Shown: positions 25,139 through 34,287, numbered from the stretch's first letter. The stretch is DNA of 51,249 bases from Tumebacillus flagellatus (GCF_000714935.1 NZ_JMIR01000034.1:1-51249); one strand, 5' to 3'. The notes: generated from the sequence alone by a model not told the origin. Translations and numbers: made by a program.

Positions 25139-25918
25139 GTGAAATTGGCCGAGATACGGGATGTGGTGTTCGGATATGGTCAGACGCCGGTATTGGATCG
25201 GTTAAACGTGCAAATTGGGACATCTGAATTCATCGGTCTGACCGGCCCGAACGGCGCGGCCAAGACGACGACGCTCAAACTGCTGTTGGGGCTGCTCCAA
25301 CCGCAGCGCGGCCGAGTGGAACTGAATCCGACCGGGCCGAAAGGAAAACCGCTGGTGCTTGGGTATGTGCCGCAGAACATCGCGTCGTTCAACGCGGGGT
25401 TTCCGAGCACCGTCTATGAGTTGGTGCGTTCCGGGCTGTACACCCGCAAGCGGTGGTTCGGCCTGTTGCCGGCCGCGGAAGTGGCACGGGTGGAGCAGGT
25501 GTTGAAGCAAGTGGGCATGTGGGAATTTCGCAAGCGCAAGATCGGCGAGCTCTCCGGCGGCCAGAAGCAGCGCGTCTGTTTGGCGCGCGCTCTGGTGTTG
25601 GAACCCGATCTCCTGGTGCTTGACGAGCCGACGACGGGGATGGACGTGGAAGCGCGGAGTTCGTTTTACGATTTGATCACGCACCAAGTGCAGCATCACG
25701 GGCGCACGGTGTTGATGGTGACGCACGATTTGGAAGAGACGTTGCCGCGGTTGACGCGCTTGTTGGTGCTCGACAAGCGGATTCGCTTTGACGGTTCGCC
25801 GCAAGAGTTCCAAGAGCGGATGGATTTGCGGACGAACAACGTGACGTTGCCCCTGTACTGCTGTTACGACGACGAAGAGACGAAGCCGAGAGCGGCCGTG
25901 CAGGAAGGGGTGCTGTAA
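25139..25918 (+). CDS. znuC: metal ABC transporter ATP-binding protein
   Basis: Cytoplasmic ATPase of the zinc/manganese importer, 259 aa. Walker A is GPNGAAKTTT, with Ala where most ABC ATPases have Gly before the Lys; as I recall, AdcC/ZnuC of Bacillus has a similar GPNGASKS. The signature LSGGQKQRV, Walker B LLVLDEPTTGMD and H-loop VTHD are intact. GTG at 25139 follows AAGGAGAG; a TTG nine codons upstream overlaps that site. A tail of about 40 residues with two adjacent Cys (LYCCYDDEE) follows the nucleotide-binding domain. The gene ends two bases before the permease start. Confidence 0.93.
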   Translation: MKLAEIRDVVFGYGQTPVLDRLNVQIGTSEFIGLTGPNGAAKTTTLKLLLGLLQPQRGRVELNPTGPKGKPLVLGYVPQNIASFNAGFPSTVYELVRSGLYTRKRWFGLLPAAEVARVEQVLKQVGMWEFRKRKIGELSGGQKQRVCLARALVLEPDLLVLDEPTTGMDVEARSSFYDLITHQVQHHGRTVLMVTHDLEETLPRLTRLLVLDKRIRFDGSPQEFQERMDLRTNNVTLPLYCCYDDEETKPRAAVQEGVL

Positions 25919-25920
25919 CT

Positions 25921-26769
25921 GTGTTTGAGATGTTGCAATATGGATTTTTGCAGAACGCTTTTCTGGCCGGGATCTTGATTGCGCTGGTGGCGCCGGTGAT
26001 CGGCGTCTACCTCGTGTTGCGTCGGCAGTCGTTGATGGCGGATACGCTTTCGCACGTCTCGCTTGCGGGCGTGGCGGTCGGGGCGCTGATCGGCGTGTAT
26101 CCGATGGTGACGGCGATGGTGGCGGCGTTGATCGGAGCAATTTTGGTCGACACGCTGCGCCGGTCGTTTAAAGCGTACAGCGAGCTCTCGATTGCGATCT
26201 TGATGTCGGGCGGTTTGGCGTCGGCGGTGGTGTTGATGAGCTTCAACAAGGGAGCGAGCCGCGGGTTCACGTCGTATCTGTTTGGCTCGATCATCGCGGT
26301 GAGCCAGACCGATCTGCTGATCATGGCGGGAGTGGTCGTCCTGTGCGCGCTGTTCTTCTGGTTTTTCTGGCGTCCGATGTATGTGTTGACGTTTGATGAA
26401 GAGACGGCGCAAGTCAGCGGCATTCCGGCGAGAACGCTGTCGCTGGCGTTCTCGCTGCTGGCGGGACTCGTGGTGGCGACGGCGATGCCGATCGTCGGCG
26501 TGCTGCTGGTTTCGTCGCTGATGGTGTTGCCGGCGGCGATTTCGCTGCGAATTTCACGCGGCTTCACGATGACGATCTGGATCGCGGTGCTCACGGGGCT
26601 CGTGTCCGTTCTCGGCGGACTGACAGCCTCGTATCAACTCGACATCCCGCCGGGCGGGACGATCGTGCTGTTGCTGCTGGTGATTTTGGTCGTGGTGTTA
26701 CTGGTGAAGCGGTTGTTCAGCAGAGCCGGCGCGGCGAGTGCCGGGACGGAACGGGAATTGGCAAATTAA
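25921..26769 (+). CDS. znuB: metal ABC transporter permease
   Basis: Membrane subunit of the ABC-3 (ZnuB/MntB) family, 282 aa, with eight or nine hydrophobic helices. The LRRQSLMADTLSHVSLAGVAVG stretch and the GIPARTLSLAFSLLAGLVVA region are typical. GTG at 25921 follows GGAAGGGG in the end of the ATPase gene. Together with the preceding two genes it forms a complete high-affinity importer. The cytoplasmic C-terminus (KRLFSRAGAASAG) is short and basic. Confidence 0.93.
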   Translation: MFEMLQYGFLQNAFLAGILIALVAPVIGVYLVLRRQSLMADTLSHVSLAGVAVGALIGVYPMVTAMVAALIGAILVDTLRRSFKAYSELSIAILMSGGLASAVVLMSFNKGASRGFTSYLFGSIIAVSQTDLLIMAGVVVLCALFFWFFWRPMYVLTFDEETAQVSGIPARTLSLAFSLLAGLVVATAMPIVGVLLVSSLMVLPAAISLRISRGFTMTIWIAVLTGLVSVLGGLTASYQLDIPPGGTIVLLLLVILVVVLLVKRLFSRAGAASAGTERELAN

Positions 26770-26784
26770 TTGGATGGCAAAGAG

Positions 26785-26825
26785 AACCCCTTTTCCGCGC
26801 TCAGTGGAGGAGAGGGTTTTTTTTT
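26785..26825 (+). terminator. terminator of the metal importer unit
   Basis: Stem AACCCCTTTTCC / GGAGGAGAGGGTT (one bulge) followed by nine T, 15 bases after the permease stop. Confidence 0.85.
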
Positions 26826-26898
26826 CACAGTCCCGACAAAAAATCCTCTGGGAAAAATCCACCAATCCGCAATTCTCTACAGGAAATGACAGAGGGGC

Positions 26899-26928
26899 GT
26901 CGAAACATGTAGGGTGGCGAGTTTCGAC
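26899..26928 (+). promoter_or_regulatory. inverted repeat with Spo0A-box similarity upstream of ftsEX
   Basis: GTCGAAAC (26899-26906) and GTTTCGAC (26921-26928) form a perfect 8-bp inverted repeat around 14 bases. The right arm continues as TTCGACA, a perfect 0A box on the reverse strand; the left arm is CGTCGAA, one base off. It lies 55 bases before ftsE. It may be a Spo0A or other dimer site, or a hairpin in the leader. Confidence 0.4.
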
Positions 26929-26982
26929 ATCGTCTGTTCGGCTGTGTCCAACGAAATCAGACAGTAGAAAGTGGTGTGAACG

Positions 26983-27669
26983 ATGATCGAAATGCACGAC
27001 GTATGGAAGACCTATCCCAACGGCGCTGTAGCCCTGCAGGGCGTAAGCATCCGGATCGACAAGGGAGAGTTCGTCTATGTGGTCGGTCCCAGCGGCGCCG
27101 GCAAATCGACTTTTATCAAACTCATGTATCGTGAGGAACGTCCGTCCAAAGGTTCGATCTTTGTCAACGGATTTAACATCGAACGCCTCAAGGAGCGCAA
27201 GATTCCGTTGCTCCGCCGCCAGATCGGCGTTGTCTTCCAAGACTTCAAACTGCTCCCGAACAAGACCGTCAAAGAGAACGTCGCGTTCGCGCTTGAAGTC
27301 ATTGAAGCCAGCCCCAAGAAAATCAAGTCCCGCGTCGCCGAAGTCCTCGAACTCGTAGGTCTTGGCGACAAAGCAAACGCTTTGCCAAACGAATTGTCCG
27401 GCGGTCAGCAGCAGCGCGTCTCCATCGCGCGCGCCCTGATCAACAACCCGTCCGTCATCATCGCGGACGAACCGACCGGCAACCTCGACCCCGACACCTC
27501 GTGGGACATCATGCGCCTGTTCGAGGAGATCAACAACCGGGGCACGACGATCGTCATGGCCACGCACAACAAAGAAATCGTCAACACGCTCAAAAAACGC
27601 GTCCTCGCCGTCGAGGGCGGGCAAATCGTCCGCGACCAGAAACGGGGGGTATACGGCTATGAAAATTAG
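26983..27669 (+). CDS. ftsE: cell division ABC transporter ATP-binding protein FtsE
   Basis: ATPase of the FtsEX complex, 228 aa. Walker A is GPSGAGKST, the signature is LSGGQQQRV and Walker B is VIIADEPTGNLD. The conserved opening MIEMHDVWKTYPNG is typical of FtsE. In Gram-positive bacteria FtsEX does not move a solute but transmits ATP-driven changes across the membrane to an extracellular peptidoglycan hydrolase. The frame overlaps ftsX by 11 bases. The ribosome binding site (GTGGTG) is weak. Confidence 0.95.
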   Translation: MIEMHDVWKTYPNGAVALQGVSIRIDKGEFVYVVGPSGAGKSTFIKLMYREERPSKGSIFVNGFNIERLKERKIPLLRRQIGVVFQDFKLLPNKTVKENVAFALEVIEASPKKIKSRVAEVLELVGLGDKANALPNELSGGQQQRVSIARALINNPSVIIADEPTGNLDPDTSWDIMRLFEEINNRGTTIVMATHNKEIVNTLKKRVLAVEGGQIVRDQKRGVYGYEN

Positions 27670-28540
27670 AACGATCGGCCGCCACGGACGCGAAGGTCTT
27701 CGCAACCTCAACCGCAACGGTTGGATGACGTTTGCGTCTGTCTCCGCCGTCACCGTGACGCTTTTGTTGCTCGGTGTCTTTTTGATTCTCGCCTACAACG
27801 TACAGCTGTTCTCCCAGCAACTCGAATCTCAAGTCGAGATGAACGTCTACGTCAAGGAAAGCGCCACCCGCGCCGACGTCTTGGAGCTGGAACGCCAACT
27901 GAAGAGTCTCCCGGAGCTCGCCTCCGTCACCTATGTATCGAAGGAAACGGGCCTTGATCAACTGCGCGACAAACTCGCCGAAAACGCCAACCTTCTCGAA
28001 GGCTTGGACCAAGAAAACCCGTTGCCCGACAAGTTCATTCTCAAAGCGAAGGACCCGCAGACCATCGCCGCCGTCGCCCAAAAAGTCCAAACCTTGCCGC
28101 TCGTCGACAAAGTCAACTACGGCAAAGAGACCGTGGAGAAGATGTTCAAGGGCATCAACATCGTCCGCAACGCCGGCGGGGTGTTCGTCGTCGGCCTCTG
28201 CTTCACGGCGCTGTTCTTGATCTCCAACACGATCAAAGTCACGATCTTCGCCCGTCGACGCGAAATCGAGATCATGAAGCTGGTCGGTGCCACCAACTGG
28301 TTTATCCGCTGGCCGTTCTTGATCGAAGGTTTGTTGATCGGCGTCTTCGGCGCGCTGGTGCCGACTGCGCTGATCTCGTTTGGCTACCAATACGTGCTCA
28401 GCAACTATCCGGGGTTCATGTACTTCACGTTTGCTCCGGCGAGCCTCGTATACTCGGTCGCGGCGATTCTGGTCTCCATCGGAGCTTTGATCGGCATGAT
28501 CGGTTCTGTCATGTCGATCTCTCGTTTCTTGCGAATTTAA
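27659..28540 (+). CDS. ftsX: cell division protein FtsX
   Basis: Membrane subunit of FtsEX, 293 aa. One helix near the N-terminus (ASVSAVTVTLLLLGVFLIL), an extracellular loop of about 130 residues (LESQVEMNVYVKESATRADV onward) that normally contacts the hydrolase, then three helices with the FtsX signature region (RRREIEIMKLVGATNWFIRWPF). Starts with ATG at 27659 inside the end of ftsE. The next gene, 31 bases on, is the likely hydrolase partner. Confidence 0.94.
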   Translation: MKIRTIGRHGREGLRNLNRNGWMTFASVSAVTVTLLLLGVFLILAYNVQLFSQQLESQVEMNVYVKESATRADVLELERQLKSLPELASVTYVSKETGLDQLRDKLAENANLLEGLDQENPLPDKFILKAKDPQTIAAVAQKVQTLPLVDKVNYGKETVEKMFKGINIVRNAGGVFVVGLCFTALFLISNTIKVTIFARRREIEIMKLVGATNWFIRWPFLIEGLLIGVFGALVPTALISFGYQYVLSNYPGFMYFTFAPASLVYSVAAILVSIGALIGMIGSVMSISRFLRI

Positions 28541-28571
28541 GTATCTCTACTTGAGGGAAGGGGATAGTTGG

Positions 28572-29783
28572 ATGCAAGCTCGCAAGTCTCGTATTTTGGT
28601 CGTCGGCCTGTCGACGGCCGCCGTGTTGGCGCTGATTTTTCCGTCGGCCGGTTTTGCCGACATCAACGACCTGAAATCTCAGCAGCAGCAACAACAGCAA
28701 CAACTCGATGCCGCCAGACAACGCGAACAAGAAGCCAAACAGAAAAAAGACCAGATCCAAGGCCAGATTCAAGTCAACGCGAACGACATCGACAAACTTG
28801 CAGCCGACATCGACGCCAAGGAGAGCGAGATCGCCAAACTCCAAAGCTCGATTTTCACGAAAAACCAAGAGATTCAAACCACCGAAGGCAAACTCGCCGA
28901 AGCACAGGCGCGCGTCAAGGAACGCGACAAAGTCCTCAAGTCGCGCCTCAAGATGATGTATGAGCAAGGCGAAGTGCAATACCTCGACGTGCTGCTGAAC
29001 GCCACATCGTTTTCCGACTTTCTCGACCGCTTTGACGCGCTCGCCGTCATCTACCAGCAGGACACGGAAATCCTCAAGCGAAACAAAGCCGACCGCGACA
29101 CGATCGCCGCGACCAAGCAAAAGCTCGAGGACGACCGCAACACGCTGACGGCGATGAAGACGCAGCAAGTGGAGCAAAAAGCCTCGCTCGACTCTCTCAA
29201 AGCACAAAAAGTCGCGCTCAACCAACAACTGGAGAGCGACAAATCCGCGCAAGAGCGCATCGAGCAGGAGTCGCAAGCGATTCAAGACCAAGCGATCAAG
29301 CAAATCTACGCGCTGTCTCAACAGATTTCAGCGGAACAGAACAAACAAAACACCACGCCGGCGCAATCGTCCGGCGGGCAGACGCACGGCGGTCCGTTCA
29401 TTTGGCCGCTGCCGGGCATTACTTTGATCACCGACGAATTCGGCGACCGAATCGACCCGTTCACGGGCCAGCGCATGGGCCACAACGGGATGGACATCGC
29501 GGGTCCGCAGGGCACGACCGTCGTCGCGGCGCAATCCGGCAAAGTCATCACCGCCGGATGGGTCAACGGGTTTGGCAACTGCATCATCATCGATCACGGC
29601 GGCGGTCTCTGGTCGCTGTACGGGCATCTGATGAACGGGGGCATCCTCGTCTCCGTCGGCCAGCAAGTCACGCAGGGCGACGCGATCGGCAAGGAAGGCT
29701 CCACCGGGCGTTCCACCGGGCCGCACTTGCACTTTGGCGTCTATGAAAACGGAGAGGTTGTCAATCCGCGCAAATATCTCTAG
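28572..29783 (+). CDS. coiled-coil M23 murein hydrolase activated by FtsEX (EnvC/PcsB-like)
   Basis: Secreted peptidoglycan hydrolase, 403 aa. Signal peptide with cleavage near AGFA-DIN (about 31). Residues about 35-260 are Gln/Lys/Asp-rich heptads, a long coiled coil. The M23/LytM domain (about 275-403) has the zinc motifs HNGMD and HLHFG, plus GLWSLYGHL. The layout matches EnvC and PcsB, whose coiled coil docks on FtsX, and the gene lies 31 bases after ftsX. Because the zinc ligands are present it is probably catalytic itself, like CwlO-type endopeptidases and unlike EnvC. ATG at 28572 follows GGGAAGGGG. Confidence 0.92.
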   Translation: MQARKSRILVVGLSTAAVLALIFPSAGFADINDLKSQQQQQQQQLDAARQREQEAKQKKDQIQGQIQVNANDIDKLAADIDAKESEIAKLQSSIFTKNQEIQTTEGKLAEAQARVKERDKVLKSRLKMMYEQGEVQYLDVLLNATSFSDFLDRFDALAVIYQQDTEILKRNKADRDTIAATKQKLEDDRNTLTAMKTQQVEQKASLDSLKAQKVALNQQLESDKSAQERIEQESQAIQDQAIKQIYALSQQISAEQNKQNTTPAQSSGGQTHGGPFIWPLPGITLITDEFGDRIDPFTGQRMGHNGMDIAGPQGTTVVAAQSGKVITAGWVNGFGNCIIIDHGGGLWSLYGHLMNGGILVSVGQQVTQGDAIGKEGSTGRSTGPHLHFGVYENGEVVNPRKYL

Positions 29784-29836
29784 CCGGAGTGTCATATACT
29801 AAAGCAGATTTGGACAAAGGTGGTGCAAGCGGGAAG

Positions 29837-31258
29837 ATGTACATCAAGGGACGTACCCTGATCATTGGGCTGGTTGTGTCTTTGGTCTTGAGCAGCGGCT
29901 TGACCGTGATCGGCTTAAACGCGACCGGCCATCTGACGAAAGCGAGCGACAGCGCAACGCCGGCCGTCACCGACGCCGAGTTCAACAAACTGGTCGACGC
30001 ATACGGCACGCTCAAGAAAAGCTACTACCAAGACGTGAAGGACGACACGCTCCTCAACGGTGCGATCGACGGCATGGTCAAGTCGCTCGACGACCCGTAC
30101 TCCACGTACATGAGCCCGACGGAAGCGAAAGACTTCCAAGAGAATATCTCGTCTTCGTTTGAAGGCATCGGCGCGGAAATCAAGTCTGAGGACGGCAAGA
30201 TCGTCGTCGACGTTCCGATCAAGGGCGCGCCGGCGGAGAAAGCCGGCATCAAGCCGAACGACCGCATCCTCTCCGTGGACGGCAAGAGCTTGACGGGGAT
30301 GAAAGTCACGGAAGCGGTCACCTACATCCGCGGCAAAAAAGGCTCCAAAGCCGAACTCGTCATCGAGCGTCCGGGTGAAACCGGGCAGTTGAACATCAGC
30401 GTCGTGCGCGACACGATCCCGCTCGACACCGTCAAAGGCGAGATGCTCGACGACGGCATGGCGCGCATCACGATGAGCAAGTTTGCGGAAACGACCGCCG
30501 ACGAGTTCAACAAGTCGCTGACCGAATTGAAGGGCAAAGGCATGAAAGGTCTGATCCTCGACCTGCGCCAAAACCCGGGCGGACTGCTCGACGTCTGCGT
30601 GCAGATCGCCAACCAACTGGTGCCCGATCAGAAGCTGATCCTCCAAGTCGAGGACCGTTCCGGGCAGAAGGAAGTCTACCGCTCCAAGCACGGCAAAGCG
30701 GACTTCCCGGTCGTCGTGCTGGTCGACGGCGGTTCCGCATCGGCGGCGGAAATTCTCGCCGGCGCGCTCAAGGAATCGGGCAACTTCCCGCTGGTCGGGG
30801 AGAAAACGTTCGGCAAAGGCACCGTGCAAACCACGAAGTCGTATAACGACGGTTCGAACATCAAATACACGATGGCGAAATGGCTGACCCCGGACGGCAA
30901 CTGGATTCACAAAAAAGGCATCGAGCCGGACTACAAAGTAGACCTGCCCGAGTACGCCGACCTGCCGTACCTCGACCCGGACAAAGAACTGAAGCCGGAC
31001 ACGTTCTCCAACGAAGTGAAAACGGCGCAAATCATGCTGGAAGCGCTCGGTTACCAGCCGGGCCGCAAGGACGGATTCTTTGATGACAAGACCAAACAAG
31101 CGGTTGTCGCGTTCCAGAAAGTCCAGAACCTCGAAGCGGACGGCGTGATCAAAGGCAAGACCACCAGCAAGATGATCGAGCTTCTGCAAAAGAAAATTCA
31201 AGACAACGACACGCAGCTCGACAAAGCCAAGCAGGTCCTCCGTAAAATGTTGCCATAG
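29837..31258 (+). CDS. C-terminal processing serine protease (S41) with PDZ and peptidoglycan-binding domains
   Basis: CtpA/CtpB-type protease, 473 aa from the ATG at 29837. Order: one N-terminal membrane helix (LIIGLVVSLVLSSGLTVIG), PDZ (about 95-170), S41 catalytic core, and a C-terminal peptidoglycan-binding_1 domain (VKTAQIMLEALGYQPGRKDG onward). The catalytic Ser is in GGSASAAEILAG and the Lys in GEKTFGKGTVQT. A GTG 16 codons upstream lacks a properly spaced site; the chosen ATG has only AAAGGTGG at a long distance, so the start is uncertain. In B. subtilis CtpB processes a sporulation signal, and ctpB lies near ftsEX and minJ, as here. Confidence 0.9.
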   Translation: MYIKGRTLIIGLVVSLVLSSGLTVIGLNATGHLTKASDSATPAVTDAEFNKLVDAYGTLKKSYYQDVKDDTLLNGAIDGMVKSLDDPYSTYMSPTEAKDFQENISSSFEGIGAEIKSEDGKIVVDVPIKGAPAEKAGIKPNDRILSVDGKSLTGMKVTEAVTYIRGKKGSKAELVIERPGETGQLNISVVRDTIPLDTVKGEMLDDGMARITMSKFAETTADEFNKSLTELKGKGMKGLILDLRQNPGGLLDVCVQIANQLVPDQKLILQVEDRSGQKEVYRSKHGKADFPVVVLVDGGSASAAEILAGALKESGNFPLVGEKTFGKGTVQTTKSYNDGSNIKYTMAKWLTPDGNWIHKKGIEPDYKVDLPEYADLPYLDPDKELKPDTFSNEVKTAQIMLEALGYQPGRKDGFFDDKTKQAVVAFQKVQNLEADGVIKGKTTSKMIELLQKKIQDNDTQLDKAKQVLRKMLP

Positions 31259-31287
31259 GAAGGATTGAAGGCGGATTGTGTCGAAGT

Positions 31288-31333
31288 AAGTACCCGGCGA
31301 ACCAGCACAGGTTCCAACCGGGTACTTTTTTTG
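31288..31333 (+). terminator. terminator after the S41 protease gene
   Basis: Stem AAGTACCCGG / CCGGGTACTT with seven T. It separates the ftsEX-hydrolase-protease unit from minJ. Confidence 0.9.
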
Positions 31334-31375
31334 TAAAAGAGCCCTTTTGACAACAAGAATAAGGGAGGAGTGCGA

Positions 31376-32680
31376 ATGACAGAGCTGTCTTTCTTGACCG
31401 AGATCCTCGACGGGCTTGCCCAAGTCTTGGCGCATCCTCTATTCTACGTGGCGATTCTGCTGATCGTGTTGCAGTACAGGCGGCAGAATTCCATGGAGCG
31501 CCGGATGTTTGGCGTGCGATGCTCGTCGTTGGCCGATCAAGTGCTCCGTTCCATCCTCTACGGGGTCGGCGGCGGGCTGCTCGCGACGTTCTTGATGACG
31601 GTCATCGGCGTCGTGCTCTCTCCGGTTGACATGACGTATGTGTGGGTCGTGGCGTTGGTGTTGGCGCTCGTCAACGTGCGCTACACGTGCTTTGCCTACG
31701 CAGGCGGTTTGCTCAGCCTCGTTAGCTTGATTTTGAACGCCTTGCCGACGCTGATGTCGGGGCCGGATTGGCTGCTTGGAATCTACGATGACTTGAAGCA
31801 GTTGCACGTTCCGGACCTGATGGCGTTGGTGGCGATTTTGCACCTCGTGGAAGCGATTCTGGTTCGCCTGCACGGGGATCACGCGCCGCTGCCGGTGTTT
31901 GTGCCCGGCAAGCGCGGACGCTTGGTCGGCGGGTTCGTCCTCCAGAAATTTTGGGTGATCCCGATGGCGGCGTTTGTCGTGACGGGCGTGCCGGACAGCG
32001 TGTTGCACACGCCGTCGTGGTGGCCCCTGATGTCGCTTGGCGGCTTGGGTATTGGCGCGGGCTTGCAGATTGTGCCCGTCCCGGCGATCTTGGGTTATTC
32101 CGGGGCGGCGCTGACCAAGACGCCGCAACAGACGTCCAAGCACACGTCGCGTTGGCTTCTGGCCTACAGCGTGGTGCTGCTCGGACTTGCCGTCGGCAGT
32201 TCCTATGTGTCGGCTCTCGCTTGGGTCGCGGCGGTGTTTTGTCCGATCGTGCATGAGCTGTTGATCCTCCGGGAGATGCGCGGCGAACAGAGCGGGCATC
32301 CGATCTACGTGAAGCCTTTGCAAGGATTGAAGATTCTCTCGATCCTGCCGAAAAGCCCGGCGAAGGAAATGGGTCTCCTGCCGGGCGAGACGATCCTCAA
32401 AGTAAACGGTACACCGGTGAACTCACCTTATGATTTGCATTTTGCGCTCAACCAGAATCCCGCGTATGCCAAGCTCGAATTGTTGAGGCCGGACGGCGAA
32501 GTTCGATTTGCCAACACGGCGATCTATACGGGCGACCACCACATGCTGGGGGTCATCCTCGTGCCGGATGACAACGCGCGGCAATATGTCCGCCTCGGCA
32601 CCGTCTCTCCCTGGGCATGGCTGTGGGAGCGGATGAGAGGAAGTAAGCAGACGCACTCGAATTATCACGAACATTCCTAG
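31376..32680 (+). CDS. minJ: PDZ-domain membrane protein, MinJ-like division topology factor
   Basis: Polytopic protein of 434 aa with about seven or eight membrane helices and a C-terminal PDZ-like domain (GLKILSILPKSPAKEMGLLP, GETILKVNGTPVNSPYDLHF). Topology and position between a CtpB-like protease and uvrB match B. subtilis MinJ, which links DivIVA at poles and septa to MinD and so restricts FtsZ to midcell. ATG at 31376 follows AAGGGAGGAG. No DivIVA or MinCD genes are in this window. The name rests on layout and synteny more than on residue-level evidence. Confidence 0.78.
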   Translation: MTELSFLTEILDGLAQVLAHPLFYVAILLIVLQYRRQNSMERRMFGVRCSSLADQVLRSILYGVGGGLLATFLMTVIGVVLSPVDMTYVWVVALVLALVNVRYTCFAYAGGLLSLVSLILNALPTLMSGPDWLLGIYDDLKQLHVPDLMALVAILHLVEAILVRLHGDHAPLPVFVPGKRGRLVGGFVLQKFWVIPMAAFVVTGVPDSVLHTPSWWPLMSLGGLGIGAGLQIVPVPAILGYSGAALTKTPQQTSKHTSRWLLAYSVVLLGLAVGSSYVSALAWVAAVFCPIVHELLILREMRGEQSGHPIYVKPLQGLKILSILPKSPAKEMGLLPGETILKVNGTPVNSPYDLHFALNQNPAYAKLELLRPDGEVRFANTAIYTGDHHMLGVILVPDDNARQYVRLGTVSPWAWLWERMRGSKQTHSNYHEHS

Positions 32681-32708
32681 AAAGAGAAGAGAAAGTGGAG
32701 GACTCGTC

Positions 32709-33503
32709 ATGGACATTACCACACTGCTTGGTTTGCTGATCGGCATTGGGGGCTTGTTAGGCGGCTTTATGGCTGAGGGAGGCGAACTGGGTGCGCTCTT
32801 ATCCCCGACCGCTGCACTGATCGTATTCGGCGGGACGTTCGGCGCGGTCATGCTGGCAACGCCGATGGAGCAGCTGAAGGAACTGCCGAAGATTTTGAAG
32901 GTCGCGTTTACCTACAAACCGAAAGACCCGATGGATACGATCACCGAATTGGTGTCGCTGGCGACCACGGCGCGCCGCGAAGGCATCTTGGCGCTCGAAG
33001 AGAAGATCGAGACGTATGACGACGAATTTTTTAAGAACGGCATCCGCCTCGTCGTCGACGGCGTCGACCCGGACCTCGTGCGCAGCATGCTGGAAACTGA
33101 GCTTTCGTTTATCGAATCCCGTCACGAGAAAGGCGCGCAACCGTTCGAGCAAGCGGGCGGCTTTGCACCGACGATGGGGATTATCGGGACCGTTATGGGT
33201 CTCGTGCACGTGCTTGGCAACCTTTCGGACGTCAACGCTTTGGGCCCGCAGATCGCAACTGCATTTATCGCTACTTTGTACGGCGTGGCCTCTGCGAACG
33301 TCGCCTACTTGCCGATTGCCACCAAGCTGAAGAACCGCACCAAGCAAGAAGTGTTGATTCGCGAACTGATGATCGAAGGCATTCTGTCGATTCAAGCGGG
33401 CGAGAACCCGAACATCCTCGGACAGAAGCTCAAGGCGTTCCTGGCGCCGAAGCTGCGTGATCCTAAGGCAGAGGTAGGGGAAGCGAATGTCGAGTCGGCG
33501 TAA
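32709..33503 (+). CDS. motA: flagellar motor stator protein MotA
   Basis: Stator channel subunit, 264 aa, with four hydrophobic segments (LLGLLIGIGGLLGGFMAEGG, LIVFGGTFGAVMLA, APTMGIIGTVMGLVHVL, IATAFIATLYGVASANV) and a large cytoplasmic loop that contacts FliG. ATG at 32709 follows GTGGAGGA, 28 bases after minJ, so it is probably co-transcribed with it. It overlaps motB by 17 bases. With MotB it uses an ion gradient to turn the flagellum. Whether it is H+ (MotAB) or Na+ (MotPS) cannot be settled by eye. Confidence 0.92.
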   Translation: MDITTLLGLLIGIGGLLGGFMAEGGELGALLSPTAALIVFGGTFGAVMLATPMEQLKELPKILKVAFTYKPKDPMDTITELVSLATTARREGILALEEKIETYDDEFFKNGIRLVVDGVDPDLVRSMLETELSFIESRHEKGAQPFEQAGGFAPTMGIIGTVMGLVHVLGNLSDVNALGPQIATAFIATLYGVASANVAYLPIATKLKNRTKQEVLIRELMIEGILSIQAGENPNILGQKLKAFLAPKLRDPKAEVGEANVESA

Positions 33504-34287
33504 GAAAAACCACGGCGGAAGTCACGAGAACCACGAGCGTTGGCTGATCACGTATTCCGACTTGATCACCTTGCTCATGATCTTCTTCGTCATCATGTAC
33601 GCCATGTCGCAAATCGACCAATCCAAATTTGATTCGCTCTCGGTGTCGCTCAACAAAGCCCTCAATGCGAACAACCAGATTCAGTTGCAGTCGATGGGCA
33701 ATTCGGGATTGGTTTCCAAACGCCCGGAGTCGGACACCAAGAATAAGACGCCCGACCAACAGAAGCAAGCAGCGGCCGCACAGCAGGAACAAGCGAACCT
33801 CCAGGACGTCAAGAAGAAACTTGAGCAGTTCATCCAGCAAAACGGCCTCGGCGGTCAGATCAACGTCTTGGAAAACGCCAAGGGCGTGCAGATTACGCTG
33901 TCCGATGCCGCGCTGTTTGACTCCGGCGAAGCGGTGCTGAAACCGCAGGCGCAGAAACTGCTCGGCGGCCTGTCGCCGTTCCTCGGTGTCTTGGAAAACG
34001 AGATCGCCGTCGAGGGGCACACCGACAACGTGCCGATCACCTCGGGCAAGTTCCCGTCGAACTGGGAACTCTCGTCGCAACGGGCGATCAACGTGTTGCA
34101 TTTCTTCGAAAGCACGGGGGTTGGGCACCAACGACTGCACTCCGTTGGCTATGCGGACACGGTGCCGCTGGTCGAGAACGATTCGGACGAGCACCGTTCG
34201 CAAAACCGTCGGGTGAACATCATCATCATGCGCAAGTATCCGATGCAGTCGATTTCGCCGCTGGACCCGCAAGCTGTTCAAAACTAA
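33487..34287 (+). CDS. motB: flagellar motor stator protein MotB (OmpA-like)
   Basis: Peptidoglycan-anchoring stator subunit, 266 aa. A basic N-terminus is followed by one helix ([18 protein letters not shown]) with the essential ion-binding Asp25. A Gln/Lys-rich linker (about 80-110) leads to an OmpA-like domain with [11 protein letters not shown]-type wall-binding sequence and [13 protein letters not shown]. The ATG overlaps the end of motA, so translation is coupled. It ends before a strong terminator. Confidence 0.93.
   Translation: MSSRRKKNHGGSHENHERWLITYSDLITLLMIFFVIMYAMSQIDQSKFDSLSVSLNKALNANNQIQLQSMGNSGLVSKRPESDTKNKTPDQQKQAAAAQQEQANLQDVKKKLEQFIQQNGLGGQINVLENAKGVQITLSDAALFDSGEAVLKPQAQKLLGGLSPFLGVLENEIAVEGHTDNVPITSGKFPSNWELSSQRAINVLHFFESTGVGHQRLHSVGYADTVPLVENDSDEHRSQNRRVNIIIMRKYPMQSISPLDPQAVQN

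Noticed and set aside
29789-29836. Upstream GTG start for the S41 protease
   Set aside because: A purine-rich stretch lies only one base before the GTG, too close to act as an RBS, and the extra 16 residues would precede the membrane helix with charged sequence; the ATG at 29837 gives a typical N-terminus, though its own RBS is only moderate.
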